A DNA stretch of 64,000 bases from an uncultured Bacteroidales bacterium (GTDB taxonomy: Bacteria; Bacteroidota; Bacteroidia; Bacteroidales; Bacteroidaceae). The translations under genes and the position numbers were made by a program. The stretch covers positions 17,616-81,615 of the forward strand of contig CACZCZ010000008.1 of assembly GCA_902779845.1 (NCBI GenBank), written 5' to 3'. Shown piece by piece: positions 42,863 through 51,238 of the stretch (positions within the stretch are counted from its first letter, which is position 1; each line of letters begins with the position of its first letter). The notes under the pieces were generated by a model. It was given only the letters and a program-made list of their open reading frames with translations. It ran no database searches and was not told where the DNA came from.

Positions 42863-44034
42863 AGGTAACCCTCGAAGTCAGCGAGGACATCATAGACCTT
42901 CATGCCGTGCCCCTTCAGGTACATGTTCGTGGTCTGGATGCTACTGTGGCGCGCCTGCTTCTGGGCAACTTCCACACCCACGGAGTTCGAGATGTCACGC
43001 AGGCCGCTGTCCTTCAAACTGTAGAACATGTAGTGCTTCGGGAAGCCCAGCAGCTCGCGGACCTTGTTGAACTCATACGTGAAGTGGCGCCCGTCCTGAC
43101 GGTTCTCGCTGGGCAGGAAACCGCGGCCGAAGAGATAGCTGTTATTTGGGTGGTCGAAGACATGGAGATCGATCATCAACTTGATGACCTTGTTGGGCAA
43201 CTTGATTTTTCCGTCGCGACGGTTCTTGCTGATCTGACTGCTGACAAACACGCTGCCCTCCTCGACGCTGATATCCTTCAGCTGGATGAAGCTGAGCTCC
43301 GTCGGACGGATGGCCGTGAAGTACTCCATCATGACAGCCAAAAGGAACGGCCTGTTATTCTCCTGAAGGAATTCACTCAAACGCCTCAGGTCTTCAGGTT
43401 CCAATGGCTGGCGGAACTTCTCATGCTCCGGCAGCTGATGGATGTACTGGATGGGGTTCTCATTCAGAAAACGCTTTTCCACCATCCACGAACAAAGCGT
43501 CGAGGACCATGTGCGGTAGTTATTCCTGGTCTTGGCCGAGAGGTCGCGGTCGATGAGCAGGTAGTCGAAGAAATCCACCCAGAAAGCCTGGTCCATCTGG
43601 TAGCACATACGGACAGGCTGCAGCTGCTCATCGATGTACTCCAGCAGCACTCGCAACCGCGACGAATAGTCGTAGAAAGTCTTGTGCTTCAACACGCCCT
43701 TATTATATATATTAATAATGTACGCGCGATAGCGCTCCAGGACATCCTTCACCGCACAGTCGCTTCGGGACGTGTTCGTCGGAGCCCACACGTTCCAGCC
43801 GCGGGAGACCTGATTGTAGATGTTGGCGATGATGCGGTTGGCGGCGAAGTCACGTTCGCGTCCGGGGCGGAAACGGTCGAGCATATACTTCTTCCGCTTC
43901 AACCGACCTGTCATCGGATCTGTCTGGGAAAACCAAATGTAGGAATGCTTGCCGTCATGCCGGCGAGGGGGAATAAAATCAACGATCCTGCTTTTTAATA
44001 TAGAGAAATCGTCGCGCTCACTTTTAGGAAACAT
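42859..44034 (-). CDS. tyrosine site-specific integrase, 391 aa
   Basis: Catalyses integration and, with other factors, excision. The SAM-like N-terminal domain holds LERYRAYIINIYNKGVLKHK. The catalytic domain has arginine I in MEYFTAIRPTELSFI, the Bacteroidales variant of box II (FYSLKDSGLRDI in place of HxLRH), then QARHSSIQTTNMYLKG with the final His and the nucleophile Tyr. The start is the ATG at 44034; upstream codons have only a TTG. The start end faces the tRNA-fMet gene 120 bases away, as expected of a tRNA-targeting phage. Confidence 0.9.
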   Translation of the reverse strand: MFPKSERDDFSILKSRIVDFIPPRRHDGKHSYIWFSQTDPMTGRLKRKKYMLDRFRPGRERDFAANRIIANIYNQVSRGWNVWAPTNTSRSDCAVKDVLERYRAYIINIYNKGVLKHKTFYDYSSRLRVLLEYIDEQLQPVRMCYQMDQAFWVDFFDYLLIDRDLSAKTRNNYRTWSSTLCSWMVEKRFLNENPIQYIHQLPEHEKFRQPLEPEDLRRLSEFLQENNRPFLLAVMMEYFTAIRPTELSFIQLKDISVEEGSVFVSSQISKNRRDGKIKLPNKVIKLMIDLHVFDHPNNSYLFGRGFLPSENRQDGRHFTYEFNKVRELLGFPKHYMFYSLKDSGLRDISNSVGVEVAQKQARHSSIQTTNMYLKGHGMKVYDVLADFEGYL

Positions 44035-44076
44035 TTTTTTTACGTTGTTTGCCGAAGCCCCCAACGTAGATGAAAC

Positions 44077-44107
44077 ATGTCCGAGTTATGTCCGAGTAAA
44101 ATACTCG
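44077..44107. repeat. repeats between integrase and tRNA (candidate att arm sites)
   Basis: ATGTCCGAGT is repeated at 44077-44086 and 44088-44097 (11-base step), and CGAGT-AAAAT-ACTCG (44093-44107) is an inverted repeat. Such repeats beside an integrase are usually arm-type sites for the integrase or excisionase, or an operator of the int promoter. Confidence 0.5.
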
Positions 44108-44143
44108 AAAAAACCGCAAGTCCTGTGTTTACTGGGCTTGCGG
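44108..44143 (-). terminator. terminator of the tRNA-fMet gene
   Basis: On the minus strand CCGCAAG (complement of 44137-44143) pairs with CTTGCGG (complement of 44114-44120) and runs into six T. It lies just 3' of the tRNA and may itself be part of the att site. Confidence 0.7.
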
Positions 44144-44152
44144 CTTGTGTTG

Positions 44153-44225
44153 TTGCGGAGGCTCGATTCGAACGAGCGACCTCCAGGTTATGAGCCTGGC
44201 GAGCTGCCAACTGCTCCACTCCGCG
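44153..44225 (-). tRNA. tRNA-fMet (initiator, CAT anticodon); likely prophage attachment site
   Basis: 73 bases fold fully: acceptor CGCGGAG with CTCCGCA. The C1-A72 mismatch is the initiator hallmark. D-arm GAGC/GCTC, anticodon stem CCAGG/CCTGG with loop CTCATAA, T-arm GCTCG-TTCGAAT-CGAGC, A73. CCA is not encoded. The 3' end points at the integrase, so the tRNA 3' part is the probable crossover core; the matching partial copy should lie at the left prophage end, outside this window. Confidence 0.93.
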
Positions 44226-44259
44226 ATATTCCGACATGTCTTTCTGTCGTTTGCGGGTG

Positions 44260-44291
44260 CAAAGGTACGTCTTTTCTGCGAAATGACCAAA
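44260..44291 (-). promoter_or_regulatory. promoter of the tRNA-fMet gene
   Basis: Minus strand: TTTG (complement of 44288-44291), 20-base spacer, TACCTTTG (complement of 44260-44267). Exact consensus. Confidence 0.75.
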
Positions 44292-44359
44292 AGAATGCAT
44301 AGAAAAATGCAGCGAAGAGACCTTTTTTGCTCACGTGTGCAAAAAGAATTCCCCTTTTT

Positions 44360-44391
44360 CTTGCACGAATCGTGCAAATCCGTTACTTTTG
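44360..44391 (+). promoter_or_regulatory. promoter and palindromic operator of the TetR gene
   Basis: CTTG (44360-44363), 20-base spacer, TACTTTTG (44384-44391). A perfect 17-base palindrome TTGCACGAATCGTGCAA (44361-44377) covers the -33 box and half the spacer. The size and symmetry match TetR-family operators, so self-repression is very likely. Confidence 0.7.
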
Positions 44392-44414
44392 CACTGATAA
44401 AAGCACCAGATATT

Positions 44415-45005
44415 ATGCCGCAACTGAAAACGCGTCAACTGCTGGTCGATGTTGCTCGCCAGCTATTTGCCAAGAATGGCTTTGACAGTACTACGATGAA
44501 CGACATCGCAGAGTCCTCTGGTAAGGGGCGTCGCACACTCTATACCTATTTCAAGAATAAGGAAGAGGTCTATTCGGCTGTCATTGATGCTGAGTTAATG
44601 CGTATTTCTTCTACTTTTTTGGCCGTTGCACGCCGTCAGCTACCGCCCTTGGAGAAGCTGGTGGAACTGATTTTTGCTCACTTGAGTTTGATGAAGGAGG
44701 CGGTGGAACGCAACGGCAACCTTCGTTCTGCTTTTTTCAGGAATATATGGAAGGTCGGGAGCGTGCGTAAGAAATACGACAAGAAAGAGCATGATATCAT
44801 CGCCAAGACATTGGAAGAAGGCCGACGTGCTGGTGTCTTCGACATAGACGACCTCCTTTTCTATACTGACATCATCCAGGCGACGGCAAAAGGTCTGGAA
44901 ATTCCCTACATCTATGGGCGACTGGGCATCGGAATGGACATCAATGGCACACGGCCTATTGTCACGAAGATCCTGCGCAGAGCGCTGGGGATGAGGGAGA
45001 ATTGA
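44415..45005 (+). CDS. TetR-family transcriptional regulator, 196 aa
   Basis: The open frame reaches into the tRNA, but the ATG at 44415, after the promoter, is the real start (MPQLKTRQLLVDVARQLFAK). The N-terminal HTH follows the TetR pattern: TTMNDIAESSGKGRRTLYTY, then FKNKEEVYSAVIDAEL. The C-terminal ligand domain is helical. In front of fabG it may sense an acyl compound and control lipid synthesis, but the 104-base gap and lack of homology evidence keep this open. Confidence 0.85.
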   Translation: MPQLKTRQLLVDVARQLFAKNGFDSTTMNDIAESSGKGRRTLYTYFKNKEEVYSAVIDAELMRISSTFLAVARRQLPPLEKLVELIFAHLSLMKEAVERNGNLRSAFFRNIWKVGSVRKKYDKKEHDIIAKTLEEGRRAGVFDIDDLLFYTDIIQATAKGLEIPYIYGRLGIGMDINGTRPIVTKILRRALGMREN

Positions 45006-45105
45006 AAATTGAAAATTGAAAGATTTTCGAAATAACGAAATAACGTAATAACGTCATCTTGAAGAAATCAAATTGTCAAATTGTAAAATTGTCAAATCGT
45101 AAAAT
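45006..45105 (+). repeat. AT-rich short tandem repeats upstream of fabG
   Basis: AATTGAAAATTGAAA, then ATAACGAAATAACGTAATAACG, read as short 7-9 base tandem units, then several AAATTGT units. No -7 box is clear. Repeats of this kind occur between many host genes here; they may set spacing or be low-complexity filler. Confidence 0.5.
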
Positions 45106-45109
45106 ATAA

Positions 45110-45847
45110 ATGGGATTATTAACAGGAAAGACGGCACTGATTACAGGTGCCGCACGAGGCATAGGCAAGGCCATTGCCCTGAAGTTTGCCGCTGAAGGTG
45201 CTAACATAGCATTCACTGATCTCGCAGTGAACGAGGAGACCGAGGCGGAAATCGCTGCTCTGGGCGTGAAGGCCAAGAGTTATGCCAGTAATGCTGCTGA
45301 CTTCGCTGAGAGCGAGGCTGTTGTGCAGCAGGTGAAAGCTGATTTTGGCAGCATCGATATTCTTGTGAATAACGCTGGTATCACCAAGGACGGCTTGATG
45401 CTGCGTATGACCGAACAGCAGTGGGATGCTGTGATCGCTGTGAACCTGAAGTCGGCCTTTAACTTCATCCACGCAACTGTGCCTGTGATGATGCGCCAAC
45501 GTGGCGGTTCCATCATCAACATGGCCAGCGTTGTTGGTGTTCATGGTAATGCGGGCCAGGCTAACTACAGTGCATCCAAGGCTGGTATGATTGCCTTGGC
45601 GAAGAGCATCGCTCAGGAGATGGGCCCCAAGGGCATCCGTGCTAACGCCATTGCTCCGGGCTTCATTGAGACAGCTATGACAGCAGCGCTGCCCGATGCT
45701 GTTCGCGAGGACTGGATGAAGAAGATTCCTCTCCGTCGTGGTGGCAAGCCCGAGGATGTGGCTGACGTAGCCCTTTTCCTCGCTTCTGACCTCAGCTCCT
45801 ATGTCAGCGGTCAGGTCATCCAGATTGACGGCGGCATGAATATGTAG
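45110..45847 (+). CDS. fabG: 3-oxoacyl-ACP reductase FabG, 245 aa
   Basis: Reduces 3-oxoacyl-ACP to 3-hydroxyacyl-ACP with NADPH in fatty acid elongation. The glycine motif TGAARGIG (12-19), NNAGIT, the active-site Ser (MASVVG), YSASK with Tyr and Lys, and the C-terminal VSGQVIQIDGGMNM are all present, and 245 aa is the normal length. The ATG follows an AAAATATAA leader. Other short-chain dehydrogenases are possible, but the ending and length favour FabG. Confidence 0.92.
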   Translation: MGLLTGKTALITGAARGIGKAIALKFAAEGANIAFTDLAVNEETEAEIAALGVKAKSYASNAADFAESEAVVQQVKADFGSIDILVNNAGITKDGLMLRMTEQQWDAVIAVNLKSAFNFIHATVPVMMRQRGGSIINMASVVGVHGNAGQANYSASKAGMIALAKSIAQEMGPKGIRANAIAPGFIETAMTAALPDAVREDWMKKIPLRRGGKPEDVADVALFLASDLSSYVSGQVIQIDGGMNM

Positions 45848-45860
45848 GACTCTCCCCCGA

Positions 45861-45882
45861 CCCCTCCCTAAGCAGGGAGGGG
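45861..45882 (+). terminator. hairpin after fabG
   Basis: CCCCTCCCT pairs perfectly with AGGGAGGGG around AAGC, without a T-run. It looks like a repetitive intergenic palindrome as well as a possible terminator. Confidence 0.5.
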
Positions 45883-45896
45883 AGTAGTTTGCAAAG

Positions 45897-46571
45897 GTGA
45901 TTCCACTATACGAAGATAATCACGTTATCATCGTCTCGAAGAGCGCAGGTGAAATCGTGCAGGGCGACAAGACCGGCGATACTCCGCTCTCCGAGACGGT
46001 GAAATTGTATATTAAGGAGAAGTATGCAAAGCCCGGCGCCGTATTTCTCGGCGTCGTGCATCGTCTGGACCGTCCCGTCAGCGGGGTGGTGCTGTTTGCC
46101 CGCACCAGCAAGGCCTTGGCACGCCTTAATGAGATGTTCCGTACACAGGCCGTTCAGAAAACTTACTGGGCGCTGGTGCAGAACGCGCCGCGCGAGCCGG
46201 AGGCTACGCTGACGCATTATCTTGTGCGCAACGAGAAGCAGAACAAGAGTTATGCCTACGACCATGAGCGTCCGAATGCGAAGAAGGCTGTTCTTGACTA
46301 CAAGGTCATAGGGCATACAGATCGTTACACGCTCCTTGAGGTACATCTCCACACCGGACGTCATCATCAGATTCGTTGTCAGTTGGCTGCCATCGGTTGT
46401 CCCATCCGCGGCGATCTTAAATACGGTGCGCCACGCAGCAATCCCGACGGCAGCATCAGCCTTCATGCCCGAAGCATCCACTTTGAGCACCCCGTGAGCC
46501 ATGAGGACATCTATGTCGAGGCTCCGGCTCCCGCGGAAGGACCCTGGGGAGGAGTGAAGAATGAAGAGTGA
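45897..46571 (+). CDS. RluA-family RNA pseudouridine synthase, 224 aa
   Basis: Contains the catalytic motif HRLDRPVSG, with the nucleophilic aspartate, and HTGRHHQIR near the end, both standard for the RluA family. It lacks an S4 domain, as in several short members. The start is GTG at 45897; no ATG is available upstream in frame. The RNA target cannot be told from sequence. Confidence 0.85.
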   Translation: MIPLYEDNHVIIVSKSAGEIVQGDKTGDTPLSETVKLYIKEKYAKPGAVFLGVVHRLDRPVSGVVLFARTSKALARLNEMFRTQAVQKTYWALVQNAPREPEATLTHYLVRNEKQNKSYAYDHERPNAKKAVLDYKVIGHTDRYTLLEVHLHTGRHHQIRCQLAAIGCPIRGDLKYGAPRSNPDGSISLHARSIHFEHPVSHEDIYVEAPAPAEGPWGGVKNEE

Positions 46572-46647
46572 AGAATGCAATAAAATATCAAATAAAAAAT
46601 ATAAAAATTGAGTGGGGCATCAAGAAAATAGAGGGAAAATGAAAAAA

Positions 46648-46692
46648 ACTTTCAACTTTCAACTCTAAACTCTAAACTTTTATTTACCTTTG
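46648..46692 (+). promoter_or_regulatory. tandem-repeat promoter region of tRNA-Ser(UGA)
   Basis: 7-base units of the AACTTTC/AACTCTA kind (46648-46680) lead straight into TATTTACCTTTG, whose TACCTTTG is the -7 box at 46685-46692. The same arrangement precedes the second tRNA-Ser gene. Confidence 0.6.
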
Positions 46693-46730
46693 CACCGCAA
46701 TCCACAGGCGAGTGGAATGCATGATAGATT

Positions 46731-46815
46731 GGAAGGATGGTAGAGTGGTCGATTACAGCGGTCTTGAAAACCGCCGTGCCGCAAGGCACCGGGGGTTCGA
46801 ATCCCTCTCCTTCCG
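46731..46815 (+). tRNA. tRNA-Ser (anticodon TGA)
   Basis: 85 bases: acceptor GGAAGGA/TCCTTCC with G73, anticodon stem GCGGT/ACCGC with loop CTTGAAA, a long variable arm (GTGCC/GGCAC) typical of class II, and T-arm GGGGG-TTCGAAT-CCCTC. CCA is not encoded. Confidence 0.95.
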
Positions 46816-47051
46816 CAAAAAAGGAACCCATAAACGGGTTCCTTTTTGTATAGGTGAGGGATTCTCACCCCCGGGGTTCTTTCATCTTCGTGAAAGCGTC
46901 CCTTCGGGCCGAGCGCGAATCCCTCTCCTTCCGCAAAAAAGGAACCCATTATCGGGTTCCTTTTTGTATAGGCGAGGGATTCTCACCCCCGGGGTTCTTT
47001 CATCTTCGTGAAAGCGTCCCTTTGGGCCGAGCGCGAATCCCGCTCTTTCCG
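46800..47051 (+). repeat. 118-bp tandem duplication carrying the tRNA-Ser 3' end
   Basis: The unit 46800-46917 (tRNA 3' end, terminator GGAACCC/GGGTTCC with T-run, then a second hairpin-rich part) is repeated at 46918-47035 with few changes. A third partial copy (AATCCCGCTCTTTCCG) starts at 47036. Each copy brings the tRNA's own terminator. Confidence 0.9.
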
Positions 47052-47059
47052 TATGAAAT

Positions 47060-47087
47060 AAGCGTCCCGCCGATTGGCGGGACGCTT
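47060..47087. terminator. bidirectional terminator between tRNA repeats and valS
   Basis: AAGCGTCCCGCC pairs perfectly with GGCGGGACGCTT around GATT. It is followed by ATTTTAT on the plus strand, with A/T-rich flank on the minus side, and stands 3 bases from the valS stop. Confidence 0.8.
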
Positions 47088-47090
47088 ATT

Positions 47091-49841
47091 TTATAAGTTT
47101 GCGAGTGTTTCGCGTATGGAAGTTATCTTCTGCTGAGCATCAGCCTGCTTCTTGCGTTCCATCTCCACGACGGCCGCAGGTGCGTTTTGCACGAAGCGCT
47201 CGTTGCTGAGTTTCTTCTCTACGCTGACGAGGAAGCCTTCAAGACGCTGCAGTTCTCCCTCGAGTTTCTTACGCTCGGCATCGAGGTCGATGAGGTTGCC
47301 CAGAGGAACGGCAAACTCCGTCGTGCCTACGAGGAAGGAGGCGCTGCCGCTGCTCTTCTCGCTCACAACGTTGATGGCAGAGAGATTGGCCATCTTCATC
47401 ATGGGAGCATCAAAGGCAGCAAACGGGTTGGCATTGAGCACTTCCAGCGTGAGCGCTTCACGAGGTGCGATGTTCTTCTGGCTGCGCACGGCACGGATGG
47501 CAGTGACCACTTCCTTGACAGCTTCGAAGTCAGCACAGAGTTTGCGATCGGCGTCAGTGGCGGCGGGCAGATGGAGTTCCGCGCGCATGATGCTATCACC
47601 AGCCTTGCGGTCGTAGAGGGCCTGCCACAGCTCCTCGGTGATGAAGGGCATGAAGGGATGCAGCATCTTCAGCAGCACCTCGAAGAACTGGAGCGTGGCT
47701 TCGTAGGTGGCGCGGTCCACGGGCTGCGGTTTGCCACCCACGTATGCGGGCTTCACCATCTCAAGGTACCAGCTGGAGAACTCGTCCCAGAAGAGCTTAT
47801 AGACAGTCATCAAGGCTTCGGAGAGGCGATACTTGCTGAAGTCGTCGGCGAGTTCCTCTGCGGCGAGGCGCAACTTGGCCTCGAACCACTGTGTAGCGAT
47901 GCGTGCTGCCTCGGGCTGCTCGCCATCGGCTACTTCCCATCCCTTCACCAATCGGAAGGCGTTCCAAATCTTGTTGTTGAAGTTGCGGCCCTGCTCACAT
48001 AAGCTCTCGTCGAAGAGGATGTCGTTGCCGGCAGGGGCACTGAGCATCATACCCATGCGCACACCGTCGGCGCCGAAGCGCTCGATGAGGTCGAGGGGAT
48101 CGGGGCTGTTGCCGAGGCTCTTGGACATCTTACGACCGAGTTTATCACGCACGATACCGGTGAAATAGACGTGCTTGAACGGCATCTGGCCTTCGTACTC
48201 GTAGCCGGCCATAATCATGCGGGCCACCCAGAAGAAGATGATGTCCGGACCTGTCACCAGGTCAGCAGTGGGGTAGTAGTACTTGATCTCCTCGTTGCCG
48301 GGATTACGGATGCCGTCGAAGAGGCTGATGGGCCACAGCCAGCTGGAGAACCAGGTGTCGAGGGCATCCTCATCCTGTTTCAAATCGTTCAACTGGAGGC
48401 TGTTGTCGCCGCTCTTCTCGCGGGCAAGCTGCAGGGCTTCCTGCTCATTCTCAGCGACGACGAAGCCGCCCGAAGGAAGATACCAAGCCGGGATGCGGTG
48501 GCCCCACCACAGTTGACGCGAGATGCACCAGTCCTTGATGTTCTCAAGCCAATGGCGATAGGTGTTCTTGTATTTGGCAGGGTAGAACTGGATGTCGTCG
48601 TTCATGACAGGTGCCAGCGAGATGTCGGCCATGTGTTGCATCTTCAGGAACCACTGCATGGAAAGCTTCGGCTCGATGGGCACACCTGTGCGCTCTGAGC
48701 AACCTATCTTGTTGTCGTAGTCCTCAATCTTCTCCATGAGGCCGGCGGCAACCATGTCTTCGGCGATTTTTTTGCGGCAGGCGAAGCGCTCCATACCGAC
48801 ATATTTCTCCAATCCGATGACGAAATCATCGGACACGCTCACCTCAGCCAGCGATTTCTGCTGGGCGATGGCGATGCGGTCGCTGAGGGTGGCATCGTCG
48901 TTGAAGATGTCGATGGCCTCGAGGTTGTACTTCTCGCCGAGCATATAGTCGTTGACATCGTGGGCAGGGGTTACCTTCAGGCAGCCTGTACCGAACTCGA
49001 TATCTACATATTCGTCCTCGATGACGGGAATGACGCGGCCCACGACGGGCACAATCACCTTCTTGCCCTTCAGCCACTGGCTCTTCGGGTCGTTGGGATT
49101 GATGCACATGGCTACGTCGCCCATGATAGTCTCAGGGCGGGTCGTGGCAACGACAGCGTAGTAACCGCGCTCATCCTTGTGGACCACGTTGCCTTCCCCG
49201 GCGACGAAATCGCCGGGCACACTGTCGGCCAGGTAATACTTCATGTAATAGAGCTTTGTGTGCTCTTCCTTATACACTACTTCCTCGTCGGAGAGGGCGG
49301 TGAGGGCCTTGGGGTCCCAGTTGACCATGCGTACGCCGCGGTAGATGAGGCCTTTGCGATAGAGATCTACGAAGACCTTGATGACGCTCTCGCTGCGAAT
49401 CTCATCCATGGTGAAACCTGTGCGGTCCCAGTCGCAGGAGCAACCCAACTTGCGCAGCTGCTTGAGGATGATGCCTCCGTGCTCCTCGGTCCATGCCCAG
49501 GCATGCTTCAGGAACTCCTCACGGGTGAGGTCGCTCTTCTTGATGCCCTGCTCAGCCAGACGATTCACCACCTTAGCCTCTGTGGCGATGCTGGCGTGGT
49601 CGGTGCCAGGCACCCAGCAGGCGTTCTTGCCCTCCATGCGTGCGTGGCGCACGAGGATATCCTGAATGGTCTCGTTCAGCACGTGGCCCATGTGCAGCAC
49701 ACCCGTCACATTGGGTGGCGGAATCACCACGGTGTATGGCTCGCGGCCGTCGGGCTTGGAGCTGAACAGCTTATTGTCTAACCAGTACTGGTACCATTTC
49801 CCCTCCACTTCAGCGGGAGAATACTTACTACTTATTTCCAT
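47091..49841 (-). CDS. valS: valine--tRNA ligase, 916 aa
   Basis: Class I synthetase charging tRNA-Val. HIGH-type motif [12 protein letters not shown] near the N-terminus, [10 protein letters not shown], the editing domain ([10 protein letters not shown]), and KMSKS within [14 protein letters not shown]. The C-terminus has the usual coiled-coil arm ([19 protein letters not shown]). The frame is open another 87 codons upstream, but that part lies in the mazG region; the ATG at 49841 gives the normal start [20 protein letters not shown]. It follows mazG by 1 base. Confidence 0.97.
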   Translation of the reverse strand: MEISSKYSPAEVEGKWYQYWLDNKLFSSKPDGREPYTVVIPPPNVTGVLHMGHVLNETIQDILVRHARMEGKNACWVPGTDHASIATEAKVVNRLAEQGIKKSDLTREEFLKHAWAWTEEHGGIILKQLRKLGCSCDWDRTGFTMDEIRSESVIKVFVDLYRKGLIYRGVRMVNWDPKALTALSDEEVVYKEEHTKLYYMKYYLADSVPGDFVAGEGNVVHKDERGYYAVVATTRPETIMGDVAMCINPNDPKSQWLKGKKVIVPVVGRVIPVIEDEYVDIEFGTGCLKVTPAHDVNDYMLGEKYNLEAIDIFNDDATLSDRIAIAQQKSLAEVSVSDDFVIGLEKYVGMERFACRKKIAEDMVAAGLMEKIEDYDNKIGCSERTGVPIEPKLSMQWFLKMQHMADISLAPVMNDDIQFYPAKYKNTYRHWLENIKDWCISRQLWWGHRIPAWYLPSGGFVVAENEQEALQLAREKSGDNSLQLNDLKQDEDALDTWFSSWLWPISLFDGIRNPGNEEIKYYYPTADLVTGPDIIFFWVARMIMAGYEYEGQMPFKHVYFTGIVRDKLGRKMSKSLGNSPDPLDLIERFGADGVRMGMMLSAPAGNDILFDESLCEQGRNFNNKIWNAFRLVKGWEVADGEQPEAARIATQWFEAKLRLAAEELADDFSKYRLSEALMTVYKLFWDEFSSWYLEMVKPAYVGGKPQPVDRATYEATLQFFEVLLKMLHPFMPFITEELWQALYDRKAGDSIMRAELHLPAATDADRKLCADFEAVKEVVTAIRAVRSQKNIAPREALTLEVLNANPFAAFDAPMMKMANLSAINVVSEKSSGSASFLVGTTEFAVPLGNLIDLDAERKKLEGELQRLEGFLVSVEKKLSNERFVQNAPAAVVEMERKKQADAQQKITSIRETLANL

Positions 49842-49842
49842 A

Positions 49843-50646
49843 TTATTTTTCTTGTTTTTTTGCTTCGTTCCAAATCTTGTCCATCTCTTCCAGCGACATC
49901 TCGGTGAGCGGTTTCCCGATGCGGATGCTGTGCTCTTCGAGATAGGTGAAGCGGCGGATGAATTTGCGGTTGGTGAGTTCCAAAGCGGTATCCGGGTTGA
50001 GCTTGTAGAGGCGTGCGGCGTTGATGACCGAGAAGATGAAGTCGCCCAGCTCCTGGGTACTCTTTTCTTTGTCTTCGCGGTTGAGCTCAGCCTCCAGTTC
50101 ACCCAGTTCCTCGCGCACTTTGTCCCACACTTGCTCGCGCTTGTCCCAGTCGAATCCGACTCCGCGTGCTTTGTCCTGAATGCGGTAGGCTTTAATCAGC
50201 GAGGGCAGGGCGTCGGGTACACCGCTGAGCACACGTTTGTTACCGCCTTTCTCACTCACCTTCAGCTGTTCCCAGTTCTTGAGGACCTGGTCAACCGTTA
50301 TCTCACCCTTTTCGATGCGTTCTGCTTCGGGGCCGAAGACGTGCGGATGGCGGTAGATAAGTTTGTCGCAGAGCTTGTTGCAGACGTCTGCGATGTCAAA
50401 ATCTCCGGTTTCGCTGCCGATCTTGGCATAGAAGACAATGTGGAGGAGGACGTCGCCCAACTCCTTGCAGATGTCCTGCTTGTCGTTCTTGATGATAGCG
50501 TCGGCCAGCTCATAGGTCTCTTCGATGGTGTTGGGGCGCAGGCTGTCATTGGTCTGCTTGCGGTCCCACGGACACTTCTCGCGGAGGTCATCCATGACAT
50601 CGAGCAGACGCCCGAAAGCCGCTAATTTTTCTTCTCGTGTGTGCAT
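49843..50646 (-). CDS. mazG: MazG nucleotide pyrophosphohydrolase, 267 aa
   Basis: Hydrolyses NTPs and dNTPs to monophosphates. Two MazG repeats: [11 protein letters not shown], then [10 protein letters not shown] and [14 protein letters not shown], and a second [25 protein letters not shown] set. The EExxE and ExxD metal sites are intact. Start at 50646 ([18 protein letters not shown]) rather than the longer frame. Shares a transcript with valS. Confidence 0.93.
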   Translation of the reverse strand: MHTREEKLAAFGRLLDVMDDLREKCPWDRKQTNDSLRPNTIEETYELADAIIKNDKQDICKELGDVLLHIVFYAKIGSETGDFDIADVCNKLCDKLIYRHPHVFGPEAERIEKGEITVDQVLKNWEQLKVSEKGGNKRVLSGVPDALPSLIKAYRIQDKARGVGFDWDKREQVWDKVREELGELEAELNREDKEKSTQELGDFIFSVINAARLYKLNPDTALELTNRKFIRRFTYLEEHSIRIGKPLTEMSLEEMDKIWNEAKKQEK

Positions 50647-50665
50647 ACGCGTGTGAATTTGGCCG

Positions 50666-50673
50666 CAAAGGTA
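50666..50673 (-). promoter_or_regulatory. -7 box of the mazG-valS transcript
   Basis: TACCTTTG on the minus strand, 20 bases upstream of the mazG ATG. It is preceded by an AT-rich stretch rather than a clear TTTG. Confidence 0.5.
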
Positions 50674-50761
50674 CAAAATTCTATTGGAATGCGCGCACGA
50701 AGAAGAGCGAAAAGCAGCGTGCGAGGGTTAATTTGTTGTCGGAAAGTGCAAAGGAGAAGTC

Positions 50762-51238
50762 TCAATTCTTCTCAATCAGGCATACGGCGTAGGCAGAGAT
50801 GCCTTCCTCGCGACCCGTAAAGCCGAGGCGCTCGGTGGTGGTGGCCTTGATGCTGACGGCATCGGTGTCGATGCCCATCACTTCAGCGAGGCAGGCTTGC
50901 ATGGCGGGGATGTGCGGATTGAGTTTGGGCCGCTCAGCACAGACGGTGGCATCGATGTTTCCAACACGATAGCCCTTTGTGGCAATCAGCGCTACGGTCT
51001 TGCGTAAGAGAATCTTGCTGTCAATGCCGTCAGTCTCAGCCGCGGTGTCGGGGAAATGGTAACCGATGTCACGCATATTGGCAGCCCCGAGGAGGGCATC
51101 GCAGATGGCATGAATGAGCACGTCAGCATCGCTATGGCCCAGCAGCCCCAGTGTATGCTCCAAGCGTATGCCGCCAAGCCACAACTCGCGGTCAGGCACC
51201 AATTGGTGCACGTCGAAACCGAAACCTACTCTTATCAT
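50762..51238 (-). CDS. ispF: 2-C-methyl-D-erythritol 2,4-cyclodiphosphate synthase, 158 aa
   Basis: Makes MEcPP in the non-mevalonate isoprenoid pathway. Zinc ligands D9 and H11 in GFDVHQL and H43 region in GHSDADVLIHAICDALLGAA, with the family end KATTTERLGFTGREEGI. Normal length. It overlaps the porV stop by 4 bases and so is the second gene of that transcript. Confidence 0.95.
   Translation of the reverse strand: MIRVGFGFDVHQLVPDRELWLGGIRLEHTLGLLGHSDADVLIHAICDALLGAANMRDIGYHFPDTAAETDGIDSKILLRKTVALIATKGYRVGNIDATVCAERPKLNPHIPAMQACLAEVMGIDTDAVSIKATTTERLGFTGREEGISAYAVCLIEKN

Noticed and set aside
1-44150. Mu-like (transposable) Bacteroides phage with a DGR
   Set aside because: A tyrosine integrase beside a tRNA and a large primase argue for a conventional temperate siphovirus; no transposase A/B pair is seen in the window.
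46712-47096. ORFs across the tRNA-Ser repeats
   Set aside because: They are translations of the tRNA and of the duplicated 118-bp unit, shown by the repeated protein segment.
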